From CAUZSN01 sp963582345 (lineage in GTDB: Bacteria; Planctomycetota; Planctomycetia; Planctomycetales; Planctomycetaceae), in the NCBI GenBank assembly GCA_963582345.1, contig CAUZSN010000078.1, positions 1 through 13,766 of the forward strand: a DNA stretch of 13,766 bases. The letters are read 5' to 3'. Every line of letters starts with the position of its first letter. The stretch's first letter is position 1. The notes below the pieces were generated by a model. That model worked only from the letters and a program-made list of their open reading frames with translations. It was not told the origin of the DNA and searched no databases. Of the stretch, positions 1 to 7,882 are shown in pieces. Made by a program: the position numbers and the translations under genes.

Positions 1-1
1 C

Positions 2-685
2 CACTACCTGCCAGATGCTGATGCCTTGGCCGAGTTGCCCAGACAATTCCCTGGAATCCGTTTCAACGTGGCCGTATCTTGCCCCTGTTTAAATCCTGAG
101 ACATTGCCGGACGATCCGGTTTTCCTCGCTGGTAAGTGGTCGGCGCAATCCGTTGCCGGCGAGTTTCCACCGCACCTGAGACTCGTTGATTTGGACACAA
201 CAACCGAGCAATTAAGGCAATTTGGTCACGTAGTCGTTGGTAGCACGATGGCGCGACTTTGTAGGTCGCTAGACGATATTGATGGAGTACTGTCGGTTGA
301 AAACGCCTTCCAGTCGTGGACACCTTTTCGCGAAGCCTTTTTCAGTGCCCGCAACCAACTTGGACCAAAGATCGATCAGTTACGGCTATGTTTCGATCCG
401 TGCAATCTATTGTTTGCACAGGATGGCACTGATCCCACAACTGTTACGGCTTCATTATCGGCCGATGAGCTGTCAATGGTACATTTCAAGCAAAGCCGTC
501 AGGGTCGAGTCTTCCCGGCAATAAGCAAGGGCGAAATTGACTGGTCCGTGCTGGTGTCATTGATGGACGAACGTCATTTTTCCGTCCCGGGCTTGTTCGA
601 GGTCGAGCCTCACAAGCGGGTCTGGGAATATTTGGACGGAAGTTTAGAATTCTTGCGTCGATTAGGACTTAACGTTGAATCCTGA
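2..685 (+). CDS. Xylose-isomerase-like TIM-barrel protein (sugar phosphate isomerase/epimerase family), 5' truncated
   Basis: The frame is open from the first bases of the window (it reads HYLPDADALAELP...) to a TGA at 683-685, so the start lies upstream and only about 227 C-terminal residues are visible. A TTG at 26 is an internal codon, not a start. The C-terminal half fits the AP-endonuclease-2/xylose-isomerase-like fold: DPCNLLF gives an Asp metal ligand at a barrel strand end, MVHFK a His ligand, GEIDW is the usual loop after it, and LFEVEPH a Glu ligand, followed by a helix ending EFLRRLGL. Family members isomerise or epimerise sugars, inositols or hydroxypyruvate in the cytoplasm. The substrate cannot be named here. 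The family call is fairly secure; the exact enzyme is unknown. Confidence 0.72.
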   Translation, partial: HYLPDADALAELPRQFPGIRFNVAVSCPCLNPETLPDDPVFLAGKWSAQSVAGEFPPHLRLVDLDTTTEQLRQFGHVVVGSTMARLCRSLDDIDGVLSVENAFQSWTPFREAFFSARNQLGPKIDQLRLCFDPCNLLFAQDGTDPTTVTASLSADELSMVHFKQSRQGRVFPAISKGEIDWSVLVSLMDERHFSVPGLFEVEPHKRVWEYLDGSLEFLRRLGLNVES

Positions 686-947
686 ATTCACACGACGGTT
701 CTGCAAAGCCGTCGACCAACATCAAAAAACGCGAAAACCAGCTAAGAACTCCGGTCGCGTGATCGTCTATTTGAAGGGTCGCCAGCATACGCTCACCGTG
801 TATTCCAGACAGCGTTTTGGCACCATCTCGAACAACGGAATAGTCCTGGCGGATCGCCTTAGTTTACAGGAGTTTCAGGCACGCTTTTCGGGGGCCTATC
901 AGTTGTACCGTTGGTCGTACACGGAAGCCTGGACAGACAGCCCTTAA
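675..947 (+). CDS. Small protein of unknown function, overlapping the upstream gene
   Basis: A 90-residue ORF begins at a TTG (675-677), 11 bp inside the end of the TIM-barrel gene, which suggests translational coupling, and ends at TAA 945-947. I do not recognise a family. The N-terminal 25 residues are very basic (FTRRFCKAV, KTRKPAK). The rest looks like a small beta-rich domain with alternating hydrophobics (RVIVYLKGRQHTLTVYS) and an aromatic C-terminal stretch (YQLYRWSYTEAW). There is no signal peptide, membrane segment or metal motif. A GTG near 759 (in RVIVY) is an alternative start that would drop the basic tail. The protein-like amino-acid pattern and the overlap favour a real gene, but no homology supports it. 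Confidence 0.45.
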   Translation: MNPEFTRRFCKAVDQHQKTRKPAKNSGRVIVYLKGRQHTLTVYSRQRFGTISNNGIVLADRLSLQEFQARFSGAYQLYRWSYTEAWTDSP

Positions 948-1197
948 TCCCGTGTACCTCTGCGGTAATTTGGTCATCGCCGCGTACGCTGCATAAAGGT
1001 ATAAACTATCACCTTGACAGAGTCCGGAATACTTGTAATTTCGCAGGCTGTAATGAGCAAACGCTGCCTCTTCCGAAACTATGGTCGTTTCACTTAAATG
1101 ATTTCGCAGATAGAGCGCGACGTTGGACGACAGCGTTTTCGCTGTTCGGGCCTACACGAATAATCTAGGCTAGCATGTGGGCCGTACTAAGCGGAGT

Positions 1198-2202
1198 TTA
1201 TCCGTCCGATTCTTCCAATCGCTGCAACACTTGAAGTATCTCCCCAATCAGCTCGGGCAAGCCTTTGCCGGTAACTGCTGAAATCTGCCGAATCGATTTG
1301 TGGAGCTCTTCGTTCAACAATTCGGCAACAGCGACGGCATCGGGCATTTCGCATTTGGTGACGACAATGATTTCCGGACGATCCAGGAGTGAAGCGTCGT
1401 GCAGACGCAATTCCTTGCTGATCTTGTGATAGTTTTCGATCGGGTCGCTCTGATCGGCCGGTTCCGGTTCAATCAGATGCACCAGCACTTTTGTTCTTTC
1501 AACGTGTTTCAGAAATTCGTGACCCAATCCTACACCGGCATGTGCTCCTTCAATCAATCCGGGAATATCGGCCACAACGAATTGGTGATCATAGCCGACT
1601 CGCACTAAACCCAAATTGGGATACTTGGTCGTAAAGGGATAGTTGCCGACTTCAGGATTGGCACGAGAAAGGCGACTCAACAGAGTCGACTTTCCCGCGT
1701 TCGGTTTGCCGATCAGGCCGACGTCGGCGATCAGTTTCAATTCCAAGGAGACATTGCGTTCCTGTCCAGATTCGCCCTTCGCAAATTCGCGTGGTGCGCG
1801 GTTGGTTGAAGTGGCAAACGATTTGTTGCCTCGGCCTCCTCGGCCGCCTCGGGCGACAACAACACTGTCGCCATCCTGCGACAGATCTTTCAATACGTGT
1901 TCCCGATCCGCATCTCGCACGATTGTTCCCAGTGGAACAAGTATATCCACATCCTTGCCGTAAGCGCCCGTGCGTTCAGCGCCTTCACCATGCTGACCTC
2001 GTCCGGCCTTCCAATGCTTCTGTCCGACAATGTTTGCCAAGCTGCTGATATTTTGGTCAGTGCGAACGACGACCATCCCGCCGCGTCCGCCGTCCCCTCC
2101 GTCGGGACCGCCGCGAGGAACATTAGCCTCACGGCGAAAACTGAGGCAACCGTCTCCTCCGTCGCCGCCTTTGCAATAGATTGTGACTTGGTCGATAAAC
2201 AT
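1198..2202 (-). CDS. obg: GTPase Obg/CgtA, ribosome assembly
   Basis: 334 residues from ATG (2200-2202), with a weak AAGAG upstream. The first ~155 residues form the glycine-rich Obg fold (KGGDGGDGCLSFRRE, RGGPDGGDGGRGG, ARGGRGGRGN). The G domain follows: P-loop GKPNAGKST (~166-174), switch I YPFTTKYPNLG, G3 DIPGLIEGAHAGVGLGHEFL, a G4 position reading TKCE, and G5 ISAVTGKG. Obg proteins bind the 50S subunit, guide its late maturation and respond to the GTP/ppGpp balance. The protein ends soon after the G domain, so it lacks the acidic or OCT C-terminal extensions seen in some phyla. Glu in the last position of the usual NKxD guanine-specificity motif is odd. The rplU-rpmA genes that often precede obg are not upstream; lnt is, 320 bp away. 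Confidence 0.96.
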   Translation of the reverse strand: MFIDQVTIYCKGGDGGDGCLSFRREANVPRGGPDGGDGGRGGMVVVRTDQNISSLANIVGQKHWKAGRGQHGEGAERTGAYGKDVDILVPLGTIVRDADREHVLKDLSQDGDSVVVARGGRGGRGNKSFATSTNRAPREFAKGESGQERNVSLELKLIADVGLIGKPNAGKSTLLSRLSRANPEVGNYPFTTKYPNLGLVRVGYDHQFVVADIPGLIEGAHAGVGLGHEFLKHVERTKVLVHLIEPEPADQSDPIENYHKISKELRLHDASLLDRPEIIVVTKCEMPDAVAVAELLNEELHKSIRQISAVTGKGLPELIGEILQVLQRLEESDG

Positions 2203-2522
2203 TTTTTACTCTTACAATGTGTACGACGGTGATTGCAACTACGTCCGTGATGGGGAATCCAACAACAAGTCGCTACCGTAGATGATTTTTAAATGTGTAG
2301 ACCAGATCGAGAAAACGCTGTCTGTGACGGAGATTCGGTCGCTTAACCACGGTCAAATTGCGAACAACGTTCGAACTTCACTTGATGCGTTTACATTAAT
2401 CCGACAGTATGTTACGCGACATTGATGTGAACAACTTAGGCACCGCAGACTTATACATGCCCTAGCAGTTCACAGGCCACGTTATATAAATTGCGGTTTC
2501 TTGGCGAGCGTGTCACGTTCAT
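2203..2522. other. 320-bp gap between lnt and obg
   Basis: No credible ORF or RNA gene is seen. The gap probably holds the obg promoter and lnt 3' end. The best - strand candidate (TTGTTC, 17-bp spacer, CATACT) is poor. A perfect 8-bp palindrome GTTCGAAC lies at 2369-2376, inside the short hairpin CGAAC-AAC-GTTCG at 2361-2373. No U-tailed terminator hairpin is evident after the lnt stop. Confidence 0.5.
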
Positions 2523-4379
2523 CTACGATGCGGATTTAGCCTCACTGCGTCGTCGCGGGATGCTACCCGCCAAGACAAAGAAAATTGCACAGAAGCCGCA
2601 TCCGCTAGCAAACCAATCGCCATAGGTAACGTAAAGGCTGGTGCGGTTGTCCAGTGGTACGGTATCAACCAAGACAGCGTTCAGTTGCTTATGCCATCGG
2701 CCAGACTTAGGGTCGCATATCGACGAACGTCCTTGGCCGTCGCCATCGATGAAAACGTCGGGTTCCAGGACCACTCCGTCCCCATCAATGACCGCCGAGA
2801 TTCCCGTGTTGACGGCCCGCATCATCGGCGTGCGACATTCGACACAACGAAACAGTGCGGTGATCAGGTGCTGATCCAATTCGCTGGACCCATGGAACCA
2901 ACCATCATTAGTCAGATTTACTAAGCAATTTACCGATTTACCGCGTTCGGTTGCATTTGCCGTGTGTACGATGTCGCGAACCAAGTGGGGCACCGTGTCC
3001 TCAAAGCAAATAATCGGGGCGAAGCGCCAGCCCTGATAGTCGAACACTGCTACGCGGTCGCCTTTCGCAATGCCGAAATTGGACGGGAAAGGCGTCAGCT
3101 TGTGCAACCAGGGAATCTCGTCTTTGAGAGGAATATACTCGCCGAAGGGAACACGATGCAGTTTGTCGTAGCGGCCGCTGATTCCATTGTCTGGGCGAAT
3201 GAATACTGCTGAATTGTAACGTCTTATTCCGTCATGCTTGGCCTCAAGGACATCGATGCCAATGACCATCGCCGCCCCCGCCTTCTGGCTCATTTCGACA
3301 AGCGTGCGAGGCACTTCGGATCTCCGCCAAAGCTGAACCCACTTAGAAGGATTCAACTTTGCGGCTCGAGGCGCTAAGGCCATTAAATCTTCGTCAGTCA
3401 ACCCATCAGTCGCTTCGTGAAGAGGCCAGCGAAACATGGTTTCCGGCCAAATGACGATGTCGGGCTGGTGTTTGACGGCCATTCCGGTTAGCGTTTCATG
3501 ATGCTGGAAAATCGTTGGCGCCTCGTTTGGTTTATGCTTTAGCGATGCCGTAAAGTTTCCTTGAATCAGAGCAACACGCGGCCCACTTTCAAACTTAGCC
3601 TGTCCGCGGCGAACGTACCCGTACCCCAAGACAGCCGCGAATACGATCAGACAGGTCACGACTTGCAGCACTCGTCGTCGTGTCGTATTTGACGAAATGA
3701 CATAAGGCGAAATTTTGATTTCCTGTGAGTCCGATAACTGTGATGAACTACTACCGTCTGGAAATAAGTGTAATTTCAAGAACAGCGATTGCGGCAACAT
3801 GCCGGCGAGGCATGCTGACATCATGGCAATCACAAAACTCACTCCGTAAGCACCGACCAGATCACTGATCTGAATCAACTCGATCCAGCGGTACTGAGTG
3901 TGACTGAGGTTGTACCAGGGAAAACCGGTCATGAATGTTCCACGCAGGTATTCCAGACCAACCCAAACCACGGGTACAGCAATGGTCAGCGGCACCGTGA
4001 AGCGATGAACGGCCACTCGTGATATCGCAACAAATAGAGGCAAGTAGATCGCCATATATAACGCCAAGGCGAACCAAGCCAGACACATGGACGAGTCGCC
4101 CAAACGCATCCATTGTAGCGCAGCTAGATTAAAGGTCAGCCCACCGAAATACAGTACGAAAAACATCCAACGTGTCCGCCGCTTCAGACGAACTAGCAAT
4201 ATTACGGGAATCAGGCAGATCCAACCCAACGGCCCCCAATTCAACGGCGAGAAACTAGACCACATCAAAAGCACCGACAGCCCAGTTAACAGAATAGCGC
4301 CGTGGGCTCCGGCAGGCGCGGATCGGCCGGACGCAATGATTTGCTGGACAGTCGGTTCCCGAGATTCTCGCAAATTCAC
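2523..4379 (-). CDS. lnt: Apolipoprotein N-acyltransferase
   Basis: 618 residues from a GTG (4377-4379) with GAG a few bases upstream, ending in TAG. Lnt moves an acyl chain from phospholipid to the N-terminal cysteine of apolipoproteins, the last step of lipoprotein maturation, in the inner membrane. Hydrophobic segments lie near residues 27-46, 49-65, 71-90, 98-120, 128-145, 172-196, 237-255 and 588-606. Between the last two is the periplasmic nitrilase-like domain with the full triad: Glu313 in WPET, Lys406 in YDKLH, Cys458 in ICFED. PFGEYIP (411-417) and NLTNDGWF (488-495) are also typical. It is about 100 residues longer than E. coli Lnt: a Ser-rich hydrophilic loop (~200-235) and an insert after the catalytic Glu (~318-355) account for much of this. 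It lies 111 bp downstream of moeA and could be co-transcribed with it. Confidence 0.95.
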   Translation of the reverse strand: MNLRESREPTVQQIIASGRSAPAGAHGAILLTGLSVLLMWSSFSPLNWGPLGWICLIPVILLVRLKRRTRWMFFVLYFGGLTFNLAALQWMRLGDSSMCLAWFALALYMAIYLPLFVAISRVAVHRFTVPLTIAVPVVWVGLEYLRGTFMTGFPWYNLSHTQYRWIELIQISDLVGAYGVSFVIAMMSACLAGMLPQSLFLKLHLFPDGSSSSQLSDSQEIKISPYVISSNTTRRRVLQVVTCLIVFAAVLGYGYVRRGQAKFESGPRVALIQGNFTASLKHKPNEAPTIFQHHETLTGMAVKHQPDIVIWPETMFRWPLHEATDGLTDEDLMALAPRAAKLNPSKWVQLWRRSEVPRTLVEMSQKAGAAMVIGIDVLEAKHDGIRRYNSAVFIRPDNGISGRYDKLHRVPFGEYIPLKDEIPWLHKLTPFPSNFGIAKGDRVAVFDYQGWRFAPIICFEDTVPHLVRDIVHTANATERGKSVNCLVNLTNDGWFHGSSELDQHLITALFRCVECRTPMMRAVNTGISAVIDGDGVVLEPDVFIDGDGQGRSSICDPKSGRWHKQLNAVLVDTVPLDNRTSLYVTYGDWFASGCGFCAIFFVLAGSIPRRRSEAKSAS

Positions 4380-4490
4380 TAGTTCTCAGTCTTTCGACGA
4401 CTTGCGCGGCATCAGTCGAGTAGCCATTGTGCTCCCGTTCTTGGTGCGAATTATTCTCGCTAACGCTAGGCCACTGCACGCTCATCAAAC

Positions 4491-5762
4491 TCAGTTTGTG
4501 TAAGTCGCTGTATCTACTTCCCAACGAAAGACTTCGATAATTTCACCTGCTTGATGTATTTGGTCTCCCGCCTGGAACAAGACCATTGCATTTGCTTCCA
4601 CTGTAGCTCGTAAGTCCGACGATCCATGCCACTTCACAGGTGTTACAACAGGTCCGGATTCGTTCCAGTCTAGGTAGGCGGGATAGTAAGTTGGGCGATT
4701 TCCACGCGCAACGTGATCTTTGGTCAATCGTGCTCGAACCGGAGCCGGTTGAGACGGTTCGATTCCCATCAATTGGCGAATCGCTGTCCGGACGAATAGC
4801 TCGAAGCAAACCATACTGCTGACGGGATTTCCCGGCAACCCGAATACGTAACAACGGCGGTCGAAGTCGGCAGCGGACTCGGTGTCTGACGGCTCGAACA
4901 CGCCAAACCAAATCGGTTTTCCGGGTTTGACTTGCACTTTGTGGAAGACCTGCCGAACACCAACCGCTTCCAGCTCAGACGGGACCAGATCGAGCTTGCC
5001 GGCCGAGACGCCTCCACACAGCAACAGCACGTCGCACTCGAGACCAGCAAGAATTCGTTCGCGCAGATGATTCCTTTCGTCGTGCGCGATACCCAACGGA
5101 ACCGGTTCACCGCCCGAACGTCGGATCTGGGCGACCAACATCGTTTCATTTGAGTTGCGAATCTGGCCCGGACCAGGAGTTTCGAAAATCGGCACCAGTT
5201 CGTCTCCAGTTGCTAAGACGCCGATTCTCGGTTGGCGACGGACTGCGATCATGTGTTGTCCCATCTCGGCCAGAGTACCCAGTTCTTGCGGACGTAGCAG
5301 ACGTCCGGCCGGCAACACTTGCTCGCCTCGCTTCATCGAAGTGCCGCGATGGATTATGTTCGTGCCGGATTCGATCTGACGAGTTGCGATCTTGACTGTC
5401 TTCGACCACGCCGAACCATCTTCGAGTTCCGAGTCTTCAATGGGGGTCACGGCATCGGCGCCGTCAGGAATTACAGCGCCTGTCATAATCTGCGTTGTTT
5501 CGCCTGGGCCGACTGGTTTTTGGGGAACATGGCCAGCAGTCACTTCTTCGATCACTGTTAGAGTTGCCCTTCCATTCATGATGTCGGCGGCGCGCACGGC
5601 GTATCCGTCCATCAAAGCTTTGTCGAACGGTGGCGAATCGGTGTTGCTGACAATGTCTTTGGCCAGGGCAAGTCCGTGGGTCTCGGCCAACGGATGCGTC
5701 TCAACAGCAAATGGACGAACTTCCACAAGGAGGGCTATAAGCGCTTCGTGAACTGTAAGCAT
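4491..5762 (-). CDS. moeA: Molybdopterin molybdenumtransferase MoeA
   Basis: MoeA inserts molybdate into adenylylated molybdopterin to complete the molybdenum cofactor in the cytoplasm. I start it at ATG 5760-5762 (MLTVHEAL, 423 residues), because homologues begin ML-x-V-x-EA; an in-frame TTG two codons upstream (5766-5768) is the alternative, and neither has a strong ribosome site. Motifs run in the expected order: PPFDKALMDGYA (44-55), MTGAVIPDGADAV (93-106), VLATGDEL (182-189), LCGGVSAGKLD (248-258) with the conserved Asp258, KPGKPIWFG (279-287), FGLPGNPVSS (307-316), then the beta-barrel domain IV to the C terminus. The loop usually written GGVSxGxxD is intact. No other Mo-cofactor gene is in the window. 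It lies 137 bp downstream of pabA and 111 bp upstream of lnt. Confidence 0.96.
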   Translation of the reverse strand: MLTVHEALIALLVEVRPFAVETHPLAETHGLALAKDIVSNTDSPPFDKALMDGYAVRAADIMNGRATLTVIEEVTAGHVPQKPVGPGETTQIMTGAVIPDGADAVTPIEDSELEDGSAWSKTVKIATRQIESGTNIIHRGTSMKRGEQVLPAGRLLRPQELGTLAEMGQHMIAVRRQPRIGVLATGDELVPIFETPGPGQIRNSNETMLVAQIRRSGGEPVPLGIAHDERNHLRERILAGLECDVLLLCGGVSAGKLDLVPSELEAVGVRQVFHKVQVKPGKPIWFGVFEPSDTESAADFDRRCYVFGLPGNPVSSMVCFELFVRTAIRQLMGIEPSQPAPVRARLTKDHVARGNRPTYYPAYLDWNESGPVVTPVKWHGSSDLRATVEANAMVLFQAGDQIHQAGEIIEVFRWEVDTATYTN

Positions 5763-5899
5763 TAGCAAGTCGCTCTGATTTCTTGTGACTGTCTAAAGGC
5801 GGCATTGCGAAGGTATCACGTTGCCCGACTGCAACGCATTTGCCTTATCGCTCGGCGAGACGTACTCAAATTTACAGAGCAAGATGGCTGCTTTCAAAT

Positions 5900-6496
5900 C
5901 TAAAGAGCCTTGTTGGGAAGATTCAGAAAATTCTTCAACATGTCGACACCGACTTCGGTCAAGTAACTTTCAGGGTGGAATTGCACACCGTGAAGCTCAT
6001 AACGTAGATGACGAAACCCCATCAGTTCGCGAGGATTATCAGGATCGTCAGTCCACGCAGCAACCTCTAGGTCGTCCGAGAGTGAGTCCTCGGGAACGAT
6101 CAGGCTGTGGTAGCGTGTCGCTTCGAACGGGTTGGGCAAGCCGACGAACACTCCTTTGCCGTCGTGGTGAATCATTGAGGTTTTTCCATGCATCAGTTGA
6201 TCAGCGCACACCACCTTGCCGTTGAATGCTTCTGCAATGCATTGGTGACCTAGGCAGACTCCCAGAACGGGGACTCGTGACCCGAAATGCGCGGCCACAA
6301 CGGTCGAGATACCGGCTTCCTTCGGCGTGCACGGACCCGGTGAAATGATGATACGTTCGGGTTCGAGCGATTCGATCTGGTCCACCGTGATTTGATCGTT
6401 GCGAGCGACTCGAATGTCCAAGCTCGCATCGATTTCACCCAGTCGTTGAACCAGGTTGTACGTGAACGAATCGTAGTTATCAAGAACGAATATCAT
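5900..6496 (-). CDS. pabA: Glutamine amidotransferase subunit of anthranilate / aminodeoxychorismate synthase
   Basis: 198 residues from ATG 6494-6496, the usual length of a stand-alone TrpG/PabA. It is a class I glutaminase that feeds ammonia to TrpE (tryptophan) or PabB (folate) acting on chorismate. The N terminus MIFVLDNYDSFTYNL is diagnostic; IISPGPCTPKEAG (50-62) is the oxyanion region; the nucleophile is Cys81 in GVCLGHQ; His174 and Glu176 in VQFHPES complete the triad. No trpE or pabB partner is adjacent, so TrpG and PabA cannot be told apart here; many bacteria use one protein for both. No Shine-Dalgarno is visible: the ATG follows an A-run (the T7 tract just right of 6500 on the + strand). 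Confidence 0.93.
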   Translation of the reverse strand: MIFVLDNYDSFTYNLVQRLGEIDASLDIRVARNDQITVDQIESLEPERIIISPGPCTPKEAGISTVVAAHFGSRVPVLGVCLGHQCIAEAFNGKVVCADQLMHGKTSMIHHDGKGVFVGLPNPFEATRYHSLIVPEDSLSDDLEVAAWTDDPDNPRELMGFRHLRYELHGVQFHPESYLTEVGVDMLKNFLNLPNKAL

Positions 6497-6598
6497 CGGT
6501 CGGTTTTTTTGTTAGATGCTTTCTGCGTCAAGTTGGTAAAACACCGGAACATAGACAATGGACGCTGTAAATGCTTTAAGCTCTGAATGGCAGAACGT

Positions 6599-6627
6599 CG
6601 GTGGGGTTGGCGGCGTGTCCGATCCTC
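6599..6627 (+). repeat. Possible degenerate third copy of the REP-like unit
   Basis: In the gap between tadA and pabA, these 29 bases match the left REP-like unit at 8961-8989 at 18 of 29 positions in the same orientation. The shared part is the core GGCGGC-n-n-GTCCG. The outer palindrome arms are not kept, so it would be a decayed copy. The match is short enough that chance is possible. Confidence 0.25.
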
Positions 6628-6665
6628 AAACTCTTTCGGATTGCACTACAAACGTTTGCCGCGAG

Positions 6666-7154
6666 TTATTTTTTTCCTAGTAACCTCTGTATTTCGAAAA
6701 ACTCCTGCAAGATAGCCATACACTGCTCCTGCATGACTCCGCCGATGACGGTAGAGCGATGATTCAATCGTAAGTCGCTGGTAATTTGGAACAGTGTGTG
6801 ACAGGCTCCTGCCTTAGGATCGGTGGTGCCGTAAATAACCGTGGGAATGCGTGCTTGTACAATCGCACCGGCACACATAGGGCACGGTTCCAACGTGACG
6901 TACAGTGTGCAATTGATCAACCGCCACGAACCCAGTGCTTCAGCTGCTTGAGTGATCGCGATCATTTCCGCATGAGCGGTCGGGTCCTTCAATGATTCAC
7001 GTTGATTGTATGCCTCGGCTATGACCTGGTCCCTATGTACCACAACTGCTCCAACCGGCACTTCACGTTCGTCGAATGCAAGCCGTGCCTGCGACAAGGC
7101 ACTGTGCATCCATTGGTCGTGCGGTTGCAGTGGATTATTGGTATGACGGACCAC
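6666..7154 (-). CDS. tadA: tRNA-specific adenosine deaminase
   Basis: 162 residues. TadA deaminates A34 to inosine in the anticodon of tRNA-Arg(ACG), letting one tRNA read several CGN codons. Zinc-site motifs are complete: His61 and the proton-shuttling Glu63 in HAEM, Cys91 and Cys94 in PCPMCAGA. The substrate-side stretches PVGAVVV (33-39) and YGTTDPKAGACHTL (108-121) also fit TadA, as opposed to guanine or cytidine deaminases. The start is a GTG at 7152-7154, chosen because a perfect AGGAGG sits 5 bases upstream, the clearest ribosome-binding site in the window; the first downstream ATG (residue 16) would cut into the first helix. pabA follows after a 169-bp gap. Confidence 0.95.
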   Translation of the reverse strand: MVRHTNNPLQPHDQWMHSALSQARLAFDEREVPVGAVVVHRDQVIAEAYNQRESLKDPTAHAEMIAITQAAEALGSWRLINCTLYVTLEPCPMCAGAIVQARIPTVIYGTTDPKAGACHTLFQITSDLRLNHRSTVIGGVMQEQCMAILQEFFEIQRLLGKK

Positions 7155-7882
7155 CTCGGCCTCCTAATTGTTGGTTTTCTCGTGGCTCGGAAAATCGCTT
7201 TGAACATAGAATATTGATGTTTAGCGTGGTCACGTTTCAAGTCAGCCAAAACGTTGTTGGCGGACAGAACGCGGTGACTGGACCCTGAAGGGCACATTAC
7301 AGGCGGACGCGGAAGCTAGTCAAGCACAATGGCACACTCGCCACAAATTGTTGTTGCCGATCAGTTTGATATGATCGCATTCGATCTTCGGTCGTCCACG
7401 AAACCCGGGCTGTAATTTCTCGTCAGCCGTCAATCATACTCGAGCCAAATACGAAGGATTGAACGGCCGGTCGTTCCCTACAGTGTCGGTCTTCGTCGAC
7501 AGTTCACCTCACAACACGAGTCAAAAGTTGTCGAGGCAGACCGTGATATGTCATTTCTGACTTTGTGGCCAAAATGAATTCGAGCAGCAGATCCAATTTT
7601 GGCGAACGATGCTGAGCACGTGGCCGAAGCGGCCCTCTGGCAATTTGATCTTCAAGCTCCAAGGATCGGATGCTTTGGCAATTACAAGCAATAGGTTTCG
7701 GGCCTGAACTGGACGAGCAGCCAGTCGTCCGAAGGTTATGCACATCGACGCACCCTGGAGCAACAATCTTGTCGTGGACATCGACAAACTCACGTGCCAA
7801 GGATTATTTCAGATCGCTAATTGTGGTGAGCCGGTCTCCCTGAATGCCTTGATTAGCGCAATACCGCGGCGTCTTGTTGCCG
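7155..7882. other. 728-bp stretch without a recognisable gene
   Basis: This is the longest gene-free stretch, between tadA and the dioxygenase gene. Short open frames occur on both strands (for example - strand 7504-7800), but they overlap one another in different frames and show no family motif, so I do not call them. Visible structure: the tadA leader at the left; an inverted repeat CGATCA-n8-TGATCG at 7358-7377; a 16-bp near-palindrome at 7461-7476 (one G-T pair); and a perfect 7-bp inverted repeat CGCTAAT (7815-7821) / ATTAGCG (7852-7858) about 25 bases past the dioxygenase stop, with no T-run after it on either strand. It may hold a decayed gene or long untranslated regions. Confidence 0.5.
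7160..7165 (-). promoter_or_regulatory. Strong Shine-Dalgarno site for tadA
   Basis: On the - strand AGGAGG is followed by a 5-base spacer and the GTG at 7154. It fixes the tadA start and stands out because most genes here have weak or no such site. Confidence 0.85.

Noticed and set aside
1014..1041. Perfect TTGACA at 1014-1019 on the + strand, as a possible promoter
   Set aside because: The best -10 at 16-17 bp spacing (TAATTT) matches three of six bases, and no + strand gene lies downstream before proB; the next gene, obg, is on the other strand.
1130..1145. ACAGCG-TTTT-CGCTGT hairpin as a terminator between the convergent small ORF and obg
   Set aside because: The stem is only six pairs and no T-run follows on either strand.
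2361..2373. CGAAC-AAC-GTTCG as a LexA (DinR-type) SOS box
   Set aside because: The Gram-positive-type box needs a 4-base spacer, and here it is 3. It is far from the start codons, and the flanking gene obg is not an SOS gene.
2365..2381. GTTCGAA T-loop-like sequence as a tRNA
   Set aside because: No acceptor stem, anticodon arm or 3' end can be built around it on either strand.
4255..4524. 89-residue - strand ORF spanning the lnt start and moeA end
   Set aside because: It overlaps lnt by more than 100 bases and the moeA end in another frame, and has no recognisable motif; a shadow frame.
7245..7285. TGGCGGACA...TGGACCC upstream of tadA as a fourth REP-like copy
   Set aside because: Only 12 of 29 positions match the right unit and there is no palindrome; indistinguishable from chance.
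7504..7800. 98-residue - strand ORF (and an overlapping 80-residue frame) in the long gap
   Set aside because: Two competing frames on the same strand, no ribosome site, and no motif in either; kept only as part of the gap description.
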